NCBI GenBank assembly: GCA_023387735.1
Contig: JAEWHP010000007.1
Location: forward strand, 1 to 64,000
Direction: 5' to 3'
DNA length: 64,000 nt
DNA from: Pseudomonadota bacterium
GTDB taxonomy: Bacteria > Pseudomonadota > Alphaproteobacteria > Rhizobiales > Xanthobacteraceae
This document shows, piece after piece, positions 43,408 to 52,857 of this stretch. The position numbers and the translations under genes were made by a program. Within the stretch, counting starts at the first letter, position 1. Every line of letters starts with the position of its first letter. The notes under the pieces were generated by a model. That model did no database searches. It worked only from the letters and a program-made list of their open reading frames with translations, and was not told where the DNA came from.

Positions 43408-44094
43408 TCACGGCACCAGCTTGTAGCCACCCGCTTCCGTGACCAGGATCTCCGGATTGGCGGCGTCCTTTTCGATCTTCTGCCGCAGCCGGTAGATGTG
43501 GGTTTCCAGGGTGTGCGTGGTGACCCCCGAATTGTAGCCCCAGACTTCCTGCAGCAGCGTCTCACGCGAAACCGGCATCTGGCCGGCCCGATACAGGAAG
43601 CGCAGGATGGCGGTTTCCTTTTCGGTCAGCCGCACCTTGCGGGCATTGGCGCCGGTCAGCATCTTCGACCCGGGGCGGAAGCTGTAGGGGCCGACGGAAA
43701 ACACCGCGTCCTCGCTGGCCTCGTGCTGCCGCAGCTGGGCCCTGATACGGGCGAGGAGCACGGCGAAACGGAACGGCTTGGCGACATAATCATTGGCGCC
43801 CGATTCGAGACCGAGAATGGTGTCGGAATCGGTGTCGTGGCCCGTCAGCATGATGATCGGCGCCTTGAAGCCACCCTTGCGGAGGCTGCGAACCACCTCT
43901 CTGCCGTCGGTATCGGGCAAGCCGACATCCATCAGGACCAGATCAGGAGAATTGGCTTTGGCGGCGCTGGCGCCCTTGGCGCCCGTATCGACCGCAGAGG
44001 CTTCGAACTCCTCGTGCAGCGACAGTTGCTCGACCAGTGTATCGCGCAGATCGGTGTCGTCATCCACGATCAGGATCTTGCGGGCATTTGGCAT
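43408..44094 (-). CDS. OmpR-family response regulator, CenR-like
   Basis: A 228-residue response regulator. The receiver domain has the acidic pocket ILIVDDDTDLRD, the phospho-acceptor Asp in LVLMDVGLPDTDG, and the KPFRFAVLLARIRAQLRQHE output face. The C-terminal winged helix (VRLTEKETAILRFLYRAG, VTTHTLETHIYRLRQKIEKD) binds DNA. The combination VEQLSLHEEFE and the orphan status resemble CenR, the essential envelope regulator of Caulobacter, but orthology was judged from memory only. No histidine kinase gene adjoins it. Start 44094 was used because homologues begin near MPNARKILIVDD. It is divergent from an L,D-transpeptidase gene. Confidence 0.85.
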   Translation of the reverse strand: MPNARKILIVDDDTDLRDTLVEQLSLHEEFEASAVDTGAKGASAAKANSPDLVLMDVGLPDTDGREVVRSLRKGGFKAPIIMLTGHDTDSDTILGLESGANDYVAKPFRFAVLLARIRAQLRQHEASEDAVFSVGPYSFRPGSKMLTGANARKVRLTEKETAILRFLYRAGQMPVSRETLLQEVWGYNSGVTTHTLETHIYRLRQKIEKDAANPEILVTEAGGYKLVP

Positions 44095-44361
44095 AGGGTA
44101 CGATCCTCTTGAGGCAGGCGGCGGACACAAGCGGGAGCGTCTCAAGCCGGGTCTTGGTCGGTGACGAACCTGATTCGCGGGCCAATTTCGCCAGCAACAA
44201 GGGCCATCACGTACCGATTCGCTTTCAGGTAAGAGATTGTTACAGATTCACAAGCTTTGGCACTCTATCCCAGATTTGAGCGGCGGTTGGATGAATGTCC
44301 TGTAATGCGGTGAAATAGAGCAGTTGCGGCAGGGCAGGCAACCCGCGATTTGGGCATTGGC

Positions 44362-44931
44362 ATGGGAAGAAAAGCGTTTTCAATCACTTATCGGACAGAT
44401 GCACGTGATCGACCGCTTTCGGCGATCGGCGTTCGAGCAGCCGCCGGCGATCCGCGACGGGGCTGGCTGACGGCCGACGGCTGGACCGTGCCGGTGGCAC
44501 TTGGTCGCGGCGGCATCCTCGCCAACAAGTTGGAAGGCGACGGCGGAACCCCCCGGGGCACTTTCCACCCCCGGCAATTATGGTGGCGCGCCGACCGCCA
44601 TCCGAGACCACGCACCTTTCTGCCGGTCCGGCCGATCCGGCCCGAAGATGCCTGGTGCGAGGACCCACAGGACCGCCATTACAACCAGCCGATCCGCCTG
44701 GTCCGCGATCAGGCCGGCGACCGGCTGACGCGCGAGGACCATCTCTACGACTTCATCGTCGAGATCGACCACAACGCCGCGCCCCGCATCGCCGGCAGGG
44801 GCAGCGCCGTGTTCCTGCATCTGGCCCGAACCAATTTCTCTCCGACGGCGGGATGCGTCTCGATGACGAAATCCGCCATGCTGCGGCTGTTGCGGCGAAT
44901 GGGTCCGCGCACCAGGATCATCATCGGCTGA
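44362..44931 (+). CDS. YkuD-domain L,D-transpeptidase family protein (second copy)
   Basis: A 189-residue protein with the YkuD catalytic pattern: His153 in VFLHLART and Cys165 in SPTAGCVSM. The upstream part (GWLTADGWTVPVALGRGGILANKLEGDGGTP) matches the subgroup of short L,D-transpeptidase-like proteins. No signal peptide is visible, so export or cytoplasmic location is unclear, unlike the first copy at 551. It is divergent from the CenR-like regulator, and 16 nt upstream of the hydratase-family gene with which it probably forms an operon. ATG 44362 was used; TTG 44350 is in frame. Confidence 0.82.
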   Translation: MGRKAFSITYRTDARDRPLSAIGVRAAAGDPRRGWLTADGWTVPVALGRGGILANKLEGDGGTPRGTFHPRQLWWRADRHPRPRTFLPVRPIRPEDAWCEDPQDRHYNQPIRLVRDQAGDRLTREDHLYDFIVEIDHNAAPRIAGRGSAVFLHLARTNFSPTAGCVSMTKSAMLRLLRRMGPRTRIIIG

Positions 44932-44947
44932 CCGAGGGAGTAGAACC

Positions 44948-45733
44948 ATGCTCGACAAGAACGCGATAGCGGCAGCATCCAAGGTCCTGCACGACCATTG
45001 GCGCGGCGGCACCAAGCTGGCGGGTCTCGATGCCGCCCAGCGGCCGCACGATCGCAACGAGGCTTACGCGATCCAGGCCGCGATCGAGCAATATTCGTCC
45101 GCGCCTCTGTTCGGCTGGAAGATCGCGGCCACCAGCGCGGCCGGACAGAAGCATATCAATGTCGAAGGCCCGATGGCCGGGCGCATCCTGGCCGAGACCG
45201 TGATTGCAGATGGTGGCACGGCGTCGATGGAAGGCAACGACATGCGCGTCGCCGAGCCCGAATTCGCCTTCCGCATGCGCGTGGACCTGCCGCCGCGCGC
45301 GGCGGCCTATACGGTTCAAGAGGCCCTCGACGCGGTCGACACGCTGCACCCCGCCATCGAGATTCCGGATTCGCGCTTTGCGGACTTCGTCAGCGCCGGC
45401 GCCGCGCAGATCATCGCCGACAACGCTTGCGCGCATCTGTTTGTGCTCGGGCCTGCCACGACCGCGGACTGGCGTGCGATGGACCTCGTCGAGGAGCGGC
45501 CCGTCATCTCGATGCGCGGTGAAAAGTTCGTCGGCTACGGCAAGAACGTGCTCGGCGATCCCCGCGTCGCGCTGACATGGCTCGCCAACGAATTGCGCCA
45601 GCTTGGGGTAACGTTGAAAGCGGGGCAGGTCGTCACGACAGGCACCTGCCATCCGCCGCTGCCGATTCAATCAGGCGATTTCTGCGCGGTCGATTTTGGT
45701 GCGCTTGGAAAAGTGTCCGTGGGGTTTGGATAA
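44948..45733 (+). CDS. 2-keto-4-pentenoate hydratase/fumarylacetoacetase family protein
   Basis: A 261-residue enzyme of the MhpD-like hydratase/decarboxylase fold. Recognisable segments are GWKIAATSAAGQKHINVEGPMAGRI, the metal-binding VAEPEFAFRM (Glu pair) and LDAVDTLHPAIEIPDSRF. The family hydrates or decarboxylates 2-oxo acids in aromatic catabolism; no other catabolic genes lie nearby, so the substrate is unknown. A clear AGGGAG ribosome site precedes ATG 44948. It follows the L,D-transpeptidase gene by 16 nt. Confidence 0.87.
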   Translation: MLDKNAIAAASKVLHDHWRGGTKLAGLDAAQRPHDRNEAYAIQAAIEQYSSAPLFGWKIAATSAAGQKHINVEGPMAGRILAETVIADGGTASMEGNDMRVAEPEFAFRMRVDLPPRAAAYTVQEALDAVDTLHPAIEIPDSRFADFVSAGAAQIIADNACAHLFVLGPATTADWRAMDLVEERPVISMRGEKFVGYGKNVLGDPRVALTWLANELRQLGVTLKAGQVVTTGTCHPPLPIQSGDFCAVDFGALGKVSVGFG

Positions 45734-45749
45734 GCGCACCACCCTCAGC

Positions 45750-45897
45750 GTCGTCCCGGCGAAGGCCGTCCACACCATCACCGCGTGATCTATCGATGGA
45801 GGGCGGTGGCTGACGCTCTGCGTTTGCAGATCGCCGCGGTGGGTTGTGCCTATTGGCGGGGCTGCGGCGTATGGGTCCCGGCCTTCGCCGGGACGAC
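45750..45897. repeat. Long-range inverted repeat (family 3)
   Basis: Perfect 19-bp arms, GTCGTCCCGGCGAAGGCCG (45750-45768) and its reverse complement (45879-45897), enclose 110 nt. It lies between the convergent hydratase-family and yggS genes. The arm sequence is typical of Bradyrhizobium-type intergenic repeats. Confidence 0.85.
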
Positions 45898-45908
45898 AGC
45901 ATCGCTAG

Positions 45909-46586
45909 CTAACGGTGCCCAAAGATCGCCGAACCCACGCGCACATGCGTTGCGCCGAACTGGATCGCGATGGCGAAATCGGCGCTCATGCCCATCGACA
46001 GGTTCTTCAGCCCGTTGCGCGCGGCGATCTTGGCGGTCAGCGCGAAATGCGGCGCCGGCGCCTGATCGACCGGCGGGATGCACATCAGGCCTGAAATAAC
46101 GAGACCATATTCCTCGCGGCAGCTTGCGATGAAGGCATCTGCCTCGCCGGGCGCGACGCCGGCCTTTTGCGGTTCCTCGCCAGTGTTCAGCTGGACGAAC
46201 AATTCCGGCCGTTTGTTCTGCGAATTGAATTCCTTCGCCAACGCTTCGCAAATGCTCGGGCGGTCGACCGAATGGATGGCATCGAACAGCGCCACCGCAT
46301 CCTTTGCCTTGTTGGATTGCAGCGGCCCGATCAGATGCAGCGCAATCCCCGGGCAGGCCGCGATCAATTCCGGCCATTTTGCCTTGGCTTCCTGGACGCG
46401 GTTTTCGCCGAACACGCGCTGTCCGGCATCGATGATCGGCGAAATGGCTGATGCGTCGAACGTCTTCGATACGGCGATCAGCATCACCGAGGCGCGATCG
46501 CGCTTGGCTTCCCTGCACGCGCGCGCGATATCCTGCTCCACCTGGGCAAGTCCGGTTGGTAAAGGCTTGGTTAGCGGATCAGTCAT
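45909..46586 (-). CDS. YggS-family PLP homeostasis protein
   Basis: A 225-residue PLP-binding TIM-barrel protein. The PLP lysine is in LIAVSKTFDASAI, with FGENRVQEAKAK and LHLIGPLQSNKAKDAV typical of the family, and the phosphate-binding end LSMGMSADFAIAIQFGATHVRVGSAIFG. These proteins keep pyridoxal phosphate and amino acid pools in balance; they are not known enzymes. It is convergent with the hydratase-family gene across an inverted repeat and divergent from the diguanylate cyclase gene. Confidence 0.94.
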   Translation of the reverse strand: MTDPLTKPLPTGLAQVEQDIARACREAKRDRASVMLIAVSKTFDASAISPIIDAGQRVFGENRVQEAKAKWPELIAACPGIALHLIGPLQSNKAKDAVALFDAIHSVDRPSICEALAKEFNSQNKRPELFVQLNTGEEPQKAGVAPGEADAFIASCREEYGLVISGLMCIPPVDQAPAPHFALTAKIAARNGLKNLSMGMSADFAIAIQFGATHVRVGSAIFGHR

Positions 46587-46727
46587 GTCCCTCGTATCGC
46601 GTCGGCTTGGTGGTCATCCCGGATGAGGCCCGGAGCCAAAAAAATTCTACGGCATTTCCTCTAATTTTACCAAGTTCGGGAAAGGCTTCTTGAAACCTTC
46701 GCTCTACGTTCCGGGGCGGGGGGACAG

Positions 46728-48419
46728 ATGGCTGGCGTTACTTTCAACCGCAATCGGCTCAAACTCAAGAAGCTCCTGGGAATCCGGGCGCGGCTTGCGA
46801 TGCTGGCCGTGCTGCTGGTGGCGCCCTTGATGCTGGACCGCGTCCGTTCGCTCGAGGACGCGCGCGCGAAGCAGATAGCGCATGCCGCTGAGGAATACGC
46901 CACCATCACCCAGCACAGCGCCGAGACCCAGCGCGAGGTGATCTCCTCGGTCGAAACGATGCTGAAATCGGCGGCCTATATCCGCGCTTCCTCAGGCGTC
47001 GGGCGGAGCTGCGAAATCCTGCGTGCCAGCCTGCCGACCAACCTGCCGTGGATTCGCAGTATCATGCTCGTCAGCAAGGACGGCGTGGTGCAATGCTCCA
47101 CCCTGAACGTCCAGGTAGGCCTCAGCATTGGCGACCGTGACTATTTCAGGAAGGCGCAGGAGACCCGCGATTTTGTCTTCAGCGATTATCTGTTCGGCAA
47201 GACCAACAACCGGCCGATCATGATGGCGGCCTATCCGGTCGCCGCGATCAACCCGCAGGAAGATGCCGTGGTGGTCGCCGGCATGAACCTGGACTGGCTG
47301 TCCAGGATCATGGCCAAGCTTGGCGGACGGCCGGGCATTTCTTCCGTTCTCATTGACAGCACCGGCGTCGTGCTGGCCGCGCCTCCCGACCAGGCCAGCA
47401 TGATCGGGCAGCCGCTGGACAACGTGCCGCTGCTGTCGGCCATTTCCTACAAGGCGCTGAGCTCCAATTCCGAAACCGGCTCGATTTCCTTCAGCACGTC
47501 CGACGGCTCCAAACGCGCGATCAGCTTCGCGCGCATTCCGGGAACGCAGTCGCGCCTGATCGTCAGCATCGACGAGGCCGAAGTCACCGCGGCGATCAAC
47601 CGCGAAATTCGCACCGCCTACCTGCAACTGGGATTCGTCTGCCTGTTCGTGCTGCTCGGCGCGCTGATCGGCGCGGAGAAGCTGATCATCAAGCCGATCG
47701 AAGTCATGACCGGGATGGCCCAGCGGTTCGGCGAGGGCGACTCGTCGGCGCGCGTCTCGCGCAGCCGCCTGCCGGCGGAGTTCATGCCGCTCGCCCGCGC
47801 CTTCAACGCGATGGCGGCCCGGCTCAGCCAGCGTGAGCGCGAACTCGTCGCCACCAATGACCGGCTCACCGTGATGGCCTCGATCGACATGCTCTCGGGT
47901 CTCGCCAACCGCCGCGGCTTCCAGAGCCGGCTGGATTTCGAATGGTTGAAGGCGCAGCAGAACAACACCGAGCTGGCGCTGCTGATGATCGATGTCGATC
48001 ATTTCAAGCTGTACAACGACACCTATGGCCACCCGGAAGGCGACGCGTGCCTCACCAGGCTTGGCGAAGCGCTGGCCGGCATCGCCGCCGGCACCATGGG
48101 CTTTGCCGGCCGCTATGGCGGCGAGGAGTTCTGCCTGCTGCTGCCGAACACCGGAGCGGTGAAGGCGTTGGAGGTCGGCGAGATCGTGCGGGCGGCGATC
48201 CAAGACCTCGGCCTGCCTCACGCCACCTCCAGCCACCAGACCGTCACCGTGAGCGTCGGCGTGGCGGCGACGCTGGCGAACGCTGCACAATCTCCCCATG
48301 AAATGATCGAGGCCGCGGACGCCGCCCTTTATGCCGCCAAGCACCGCGGCCGCAACACCGTGGTCGAGCACGGCTTTGCCAAGCTGGTCGACGAGGTCGG
48401 CATGGCGCTGGCGGGGTGA
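46728..48419 (+). CDS. Membrane diguanylate cyclase (dCACHE-HAMP-GGDEF)
   Basis: A 563-residue membrane protein. A first hydrophobic segment (LAMLAVLLVAPLMLDRV) leads into a periplasmic CACHE-like sensor of about 270 residues, with DRDYFRKAQETRDFVFSDY and AISFARIPGT. A second membrane segment (LQLGFVCLFVLLGALIGAEKL) is followed by a HAMP domain and a GGDEF domain with active site GRYGGEEF and SIDMLSGLANRRGF. It should make cyclic di-GMP. The four residues where the RxxD inhibitory site normally lies read GTMG, so product inhibition is probably absent. The signal is unknown. Confidence 0.91.
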   Translation: MAGVTFNRNRLKLKKLLGIRARLAMLAVLLVAPLMLDRVRSLEDARAKQIAHAAEEYATITQHSAETQREVISSVETMLKSAAYIRASSGVGRSCEILRASLPTNLPWIRSIMLVSKDGVVQCSTLNVQVGLSIGDRDYFRKAQETRDFVFSDYLFGKTNNRPIMMAAYPVAAINPQEDAVVVAGMNLDWLSRIMAKLGGRPGISSVLIDSTGVVLAAPPDQASMIGQPLDNVPLLSAISYKALSSNSETGSISFSTSDGSKRAISFARIPGTQSRLIVSIDEAEVTAAINREIRTAYLQLGFVCLFVLLGALIGAEKLIIKPIEVMTGMAQRFGEGDSSARVSRSRLPAEFMPLARAFNAMAARLSQRERELVATNDRLTVMASIDMLSGLANRRGFQSRLDFEWLKAQQNNTELALLMIDVDHFKLYNDTYGHPEGDACLTRLGEALAGIAAGTMGFAGRYGGEEFCLLLPNTGAVKALEVGEIVRAAIQDLGLPHATSSHQTVTVSVGVAATLANAAQSPHEMIEAADAALYAAKHRGRNTVVEHGFAKLVDEVGMALAG

Positions 48420-48550
48420 CGGGGAGCCTACATCTGCCAGCAAAGACGGCCCTCCCCGCTCGCCCCGGCCGTTGACCCCGCAGGCGCTTTTGTGGCCTAG
48501 TCCGCCGTCCTCTGACGGGACCCGAATCCACAAAAAAGCCCTGCGATTCC

Positions 48551-51175
48551 ATGACCTCCGAACGCTACAACGCCCGTGATTCCGAGCCGCGCTGGCAACG
48601 CCAGTGGGACGAAAAGGCGATCTTCGCCTCGAAAAACGACGATCCGCGGCCGAAATACTACGTGCTCGAGATGTTCCCCTACCCGTCCGGGCGCATCCAT
48701 ATCGGGCATGTCCGGAACTACACGCTGGGCGACGTGCTGGCGCGGTTCATGCGCGCCAAGGGGTTCAACGTGCTGCACCCGATGGGCTGGGACGCCTTCG
48801 GCCTGCCGGCCGAGAATGCCGCGATCGAACGCAAGGTGGCGCCGAAGGCCTGGACCTACGACAACATCGCCGCGATGAAGAAGCAGCTGCGCTCGATCGG
48901 GCTGTCGCTGGACTGGTCGCGCGAGTTCGCGACCTGCGATCCCTCCTACTACAAGCATCAGCAGAAGATGTTTCTGGACTTCCTGCGCGCAGGGCTCGCC
49001 GAGCGCGAGAAGCGGAAGATCAACTGGGACCCGGTCGACATGACCGTGCTGGCCAACGAGCAGGTGATCGACGGCCGCGGCTGGCGCTCCGGCGCCGTGG
49101 TCGAGCAGCGCGAGATGAACCAGTGGGTCTTCAAGATCACGAAGTACTCGCAGGAACTGCTGGACGCGCTCGACGGCCTGGACCGCTGGCCCGACAAGGT
49201 CCGCCTGATGCAGCGCAACTGGATCGGCCGCTCGGAAGGCCTGCTGATCCGCTTTGCGCTGGATGCGGCGACGACGCCGGCCGGCGAAACCGAGCTGAAG
49301 ATATTCACGACGCGGCCCGACACGCTGTTCGGCGCAAAATTCATGGCGATCTCGGCAGATCATCCGCTGGCGCAGGCTGCCGCCGCAAAGAACCCGAAGC
49401 TGGCCGAATTCATCGCCGACGTGAAGAAGATCGGCACCGCGCAGGAAATCATCGACACCGCCGAGAAGCAGGGCTTTGACACCGGCATCAAGGCGGTCCA
49501 CCCGTTCGATCCGAACTGGAAGCTGCCGGTCTACGTGGCGAACTTCGTGCTGATGGAATATGGCACCGGCGCGATCTTCGGCTGCCCGGCACACGACCAG
49601 CGCGACCTCGACTTCGTCAACAAGTACAATCTCGGCAACATCCCGGTGGTCTGCCCCGAGGGCCAGGACCCGAAGACGTTTGTCATTACCGAGACCGCCT
49701 TCGACGGCGACGGCCGCATGATCAATTCCCGCTTCCTCGATGGCATGACCATCGAGCAGGCCAAGGAAGATGTCGCCAAGCGGCTGGAAAGTGAAATTCG
49801 CGGCAACGCGCCGGTCGGCGAGCGGCAGGTGAATTTCCGCCTGCGCGACTGGGGCATCTCACGCCAGCGCTATTGGGGCTGCCCGATCCCGGTGATCCAT
49901 TGCCCGAAATGCGATGTGGTGCCGGTGCCGGATGCGGACCTGCCCGTGACGCTGCCGGAGGACGCCACCTTCGACAAGCCCGGCAACGCGCTCGACCATC
50001 ATCCGACATGGAAGCACGTCAACTGCCCGAAATGCGGGGCTAAGGCGCAGCGCGAAACCGATACCATGGACACGTTCGTCGATTCGTCCTGGTATTTCGC
50101 GCGCTTCACCGATCCGTGGAACGAGAACGCGCCGACCACGCCCAAGATCGCCAACCGCATGATGCCGGTGGATCAATATATCGGCGGCGTCGAGCACGCG
50201 ATCCTGCATCTGCTCTACAGCCGCTTCTTCACCCGCGCGATGAAGGCGACCGGCCATATCGCCATGGACGAGCCGTTCGCCGGCATGTTCACGCAGGGCA
50301 TGGTGGTGCACGAGACCTATCAGAAGGCCGACGGCACTTACGTGACGCCGGCCGAGGTGAAGGTCGAGGTGGTCGGCAGCGAGCGCCGCGCCAGCATGAT
50401 CTATGGCGACGAGCGGGTGACGATCGGCCCGATCGAGAAGATGTCGAAGTCGAAGAAGAACACCGTCGACCCCGACGACATCATCGCGACCTACGGCGCC
50501 GACGTCGCGCGCTGGTTCATGCTGTCGGATTCGCCGCCCGACCGCGACGTGATCTGGAGCGACGAGCGCGTGCAGGGCGCCTCGCGGTTCGTGCAGCGGC
50601 TGTGGCGGCTGGTGAACGAATCCGCCGAACTGGCCAAGTCAGCGCCGGAAGACCGGCCGGCCGCGTTCGGCCCGGACGCGCTGGCGCTGCGCAAGGCGGC
50701 CCATGGCGCGCTGGACAAGGTCTCCTCCGGGATCGAGCGGCTGCATTTCAACGTCTGCCTCGCCCATATCCGCGAATTCGCCAATGCCTTCGCCGAGGTG
50801 CTGGCACGGGAAGGCAAGCCGGCGCCGGACCTGGCCTGGTCGATTCGCGAGGCTTCCGTCATCCTGGTCCAGCTGTTTGCGCCGATGATGCCACATCTGG
50901 CCGAGGAGTGCTGGACGGTGCTGGGCCAGTCCGGGCTGATTTCGGAGGCCGATTGGCCGCAAATCGAACGCGATTTGCTGGTCGAAGACACCGTAACGCT
51001 GGTGGTCCAGGTCAATGGCAAGAAGCGGGGTGATGTTACCGTGCCACGGGTCGCCCAAAATCCGGAAATTGAGGCTGCCGTTTTGGCGCTCGATGCGGTA
51101 AAACTCGCACTCGGCGGCAAGGCCGTCCGCAAGGTAATCGTGGTTCCCATGAGGATCGTGAATGTCGTTGGCTAG
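48551..51175 (+). CDS. leuS: Leucyl-tRNA synthetase
   Basis: An 874-residue class I synthetase of the usual bacterial length. The HIGH-type motif is in FPYPSGRIHIGHVRNY, and KMSKSKKN carries the second signature. An editing (CP1) domain with the segment TTRPDTLFGAKFM lies between. Zinc-binding CPKCDVVPVPD and NCPKCGAKA are present. It charges tRNA-Leu with leucine. lptE overlaps its 3' end by 14 nt (51162-51175) and holA lies beyond, a widely kept order. Confidence 0.97.
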   Translation: MTSERYNARDSEPRWQRQWDEKAIFASKNDDPRPKYYVLEMFPYPSGRIHIGHVRNYTLGDVLARFMRAKGFNVLHPMGWDAFGLPAENAAIERKVAPKAWTYDNIAAMKKQLRSIGLSLDWSREFATCDPSYYKHQQKMFLDFLRAGLAEREKRKINWDPVDMTVLANEQVIDGRGWRSGAVVEQREMNQWVFKITKYSQELLDALDGLDRWPDKVRLMQRNWIGRSEGLLIRFALDAATTPAGETELKIFTTRPDTLFGAKFMAISADHPLAQAAAAKNPKLAEFIADVKKIGTAQEIIDTAEKQGFDTGIKAVHPFDPNWKLPVYVANFVLMEYGTGAIFGCPAHDQRDLDFVNKYNLGNIPVVCPEGQDPKTFVITETAFDGDGRMINSRFLDGMTIEQAKEDVAKRLESEIRGNAPVGERQVNFRLRDWGISRQRYWGCPIPVIHCPKCDVVPVPDADLPVTLPEDATFDKPGNALDHHPTWKHVNCPKCGAKAQRETDTMDTFVDSSWYFARFTDPWNENAPTTPKIANRMMPVDQYIGGVEHAILHLLYSRFFTRAMKATGHIAMDEPFAGMFTQGMVVHETYQKADGTYVTPAEVKVEVVGSERRASMIYGDERVTIGPIEKMSKSKKNTVDPDDIIATYGADVARWFMLSDSPPDRDVIWSDERVQGASRFVQRLWRLVNESAELAKSAPEDRPAAFGPDALALRKAAHGALDKVSSGIERLHFNVCLAHIREFANAFAEVLAREGKPAPDLAWSIREASVILVQLFAPMMPHLAEECWTVLGQSGLISEADWPQIERDLLVEDTVTLVVQVNGKKRGDVTVPRVAQNPEIEAAVLALDAVKLALGGKAVRKVIVVPMRIVNVVG

Positions 51176-51713
51176 GTTCCGGATCGCCGCTCGGCTATTC
51201 GCCGTCGCCGCTCTGGCGGCGCTCACGGCCGGCTGCTTCCAGCCGATGTATGCCGAACGTACCGACGGCACGCCCGGCTTGCGCGAAAAGCTGATGGGCG
51301 TGGAAGTCCCGCCGGTCGAGAAAGCCAATGCGTCCCGCGAGGCCCGCATCCAGGTGGAGATCCGCAACGCGCTCGCATTCAAGCTCTACGGCAGCGCCAC
51401 CGGCATGCCGCCGACCCATCGGCTGGTGCTGCGCTTCAACACCACCCGTTCGTCGCTGATCCTCGACCCGAACACCGCGCTGCCGTCGAGCGAAAACTAC
51501 GGCATCGATGCGCAGTACAATTTGATCGACCTTGCAACCAACAAATCGGTCATGACCGGGAACACCTTCTCCCGCGTGTCGTATGACATTCCCGGCAATC
51601 TGCAGCGCTTCGCCCGCCAGCGCGCCTTCCGCGATGCCGAGGATCGCGCCGCCCAGGAGATCGCGGAAAACATCCAGACCCGGCTGGCGTCGTTCTTCGT
51701 CGCCGGCACCTGA
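51162..51713 (+). CDS. lptE: LPS-assembly lipoprotein LptE
   Basis: A 183-residue outer-membrane lipoprotein. The signal peptide ends in a lipobox, LTAGC (lipidated cysteine near residue 25). The mature part has the LptE pattern FQPMYAER, RIQVEIRNALAFKLYG and FRDAEDRAAQEIAENIQTRLASFF at the end. LptE plugs LptD and helps insert lipopolysaccharide at the cell surface. It overlaps leuS by 14 nt and precedes holA, the conserved leuS-lptE-holA order that supports the name. Confidence 0.9.
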   Translation: MSLARFRIAARLFAVAALAALTAGCFQPMYAERTDGTPGLREKLMGVEVPPVEKANASREARIQVEIRNALAFKLYGSATGMPPTHRLVLRFNTTRSSLILDPNTALPSSENYGIDAQYNLIDLATNKSVMTGNTFSRVSYDIPGNLQRFARQRAFRDAEDRAAQEIAENIQTRLASFFVAGT

Positions 51714-51719
51714 CACTCC

Positions 51720-51808
51720 GTCATTCCGGGGCGTGCGGAGCACGAACCCGGAATCTCCTGCAATCTCCGGATTCCGGGTCCACGCGAAGACGCGTGTCCC
51801 GGAATGAC
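51720..51808. repeat. Palindromic dispersed repeat, family 1, copy 5
   Basis: An 89-nt inverted repeat (GTCATTCCGGGGCG ... CCCGGAATGAC) fills the space between lptE and holA, ending just before the AGGA ribosome site of holA. It lies inside what would otherwise be a tight leuS-lptE-holA operon. Confidence 0.88.
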
Positions 51809-51825
51809 GTCAGGAAAGCTTGGTC

Positions 51826-52854
51826 GTGGTCGCGCTTCGCGGAAAAGAAATCGACGCCTTTCTCGCCCGGCCCGATCCCGGTCGCCCCATCATCCTGCTG
51901 TACGGTCCCGACGCGGGTCTCGTGCGCGAACGTGCCGACGCGCTTGTTGCGTCCGCCGTCGACGATCCGAACGATCCGTTCTCGCTGGTACGGCTGGACG
52001 GCGACGGCCTGTCGGCTGAACCTTCTCGGCTGGTGGACGAGGCGATGACGATACCGATGTTCGGCGGCCGTCGCGCGATACGGGTGCGCGCGGGCTCAAA
52101 GAATTTCGCCGGCGGCGTCGATGCGCTGGCGGATTCATCGATCAAGGATTGCCGGATCGTGATCGAGGCCGGCGAGTTGCGGCCGGAGTCGCCGCTGCGG
52201 AAGGCCTGCGAGCGCGCCAAAACCGCGGTCGCCATCGCCTGTTATCCCGACACCGAGCGCGACCTCGCCCGGCTGATCGATGAGGAGCTGAAGACTTCCA
52301 ATTTGCGCATCGCCGCCGACGCCCGCGCGGTGCTGATGTCGCTGCTCGGCGGCGACCGGCAGGCTTCGCGCAACGAGCTGCGCAAGCTTGCGCTCTATGC
52401 CCACGGCAAGGGCGAGATCGAACTCGACGATGTCATGACCGTGGTCTCCGACGCGTCCGAGCTGAAGCTCGACCCGATCGTCGACGGCGCCTTTGCCGGC
52501 AGGCCGGAGGTGGTAGAAAGCGAATTCGCAAAGGCGATGGTCGCCGGCACCTATCCAGGCGTGATCATCTCCGCCGCGCAGCGCCAGGCGGCATGGCTGC
52601 ACAAATCCGCGTTGGCGGTGGCCGAAGGCACCCCGGTCTCGACCCTGCTCGAAAGCGGCTATCCGCGGCTGCACTTCTCGCGCAAGGGCGCCGTCGAAAT
52701 CGCGCTGCGCAATTTCAGCGTGGCGCGGCTGGCTGCCATCATCGACCAGCTCGGCACCGCCGCCCTCGACATGCGCAAGCAGGCCTCGCTGGCGTCGGCG
52801 ATCGCACAACGAACGCTGCTGTCGATCGCAGCGAATGCGAAGCGGCGGGGTTGA
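51826..52854 (+). CDS. holA: DNA polymerase III delta subunit
   Basis: A 342-residue clamp-loader subunit. It has the N-terminal LLYGPDAGLVRERADAL (degenerate nucleotide-binding fold), the middle RKLALYAHGKGEIELDDVMTVVSD segment, and the C-terminal collar part (AAWLHKSALAVAEG). It opens the beta clamp for loading in the replisome. GTG 51826 was chosen; TTG 51820, closer to AGGA, is equally possible. It is convergent with parB with only 3 nt between the genes. Confidence 0.9.
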   Translation: MVALRGKEIDAFLARPDPGRPIILLYGPDAGLVRERADALVASAVDDPNDPFSLVRLDGDGLSAEPSRLVDEAMTIPMFGGRRAIRVRAGSKNFAGGVDALADSSIKDCRIVIEAGELRPESPLRKACERAKTAVAIACYPDTERDLARLIDEELKTSNLRIAADARAVLMSLLGGDRQASRNELRKLALYAHGKGEIELDDVMTVVSDASELKLDPIVDGAFAGRPEVVESEFAKAMVAGTYPGVIISAAQRQAAWLHKSALAVAEGTPVSTLLESGYPRLHFSRKGAVEIALRNFSVARLAAIIDQLGTAALDMRKQASLASAIAQRTLLSIAANAKRRG

Positions 52855-52857
52855 AGA

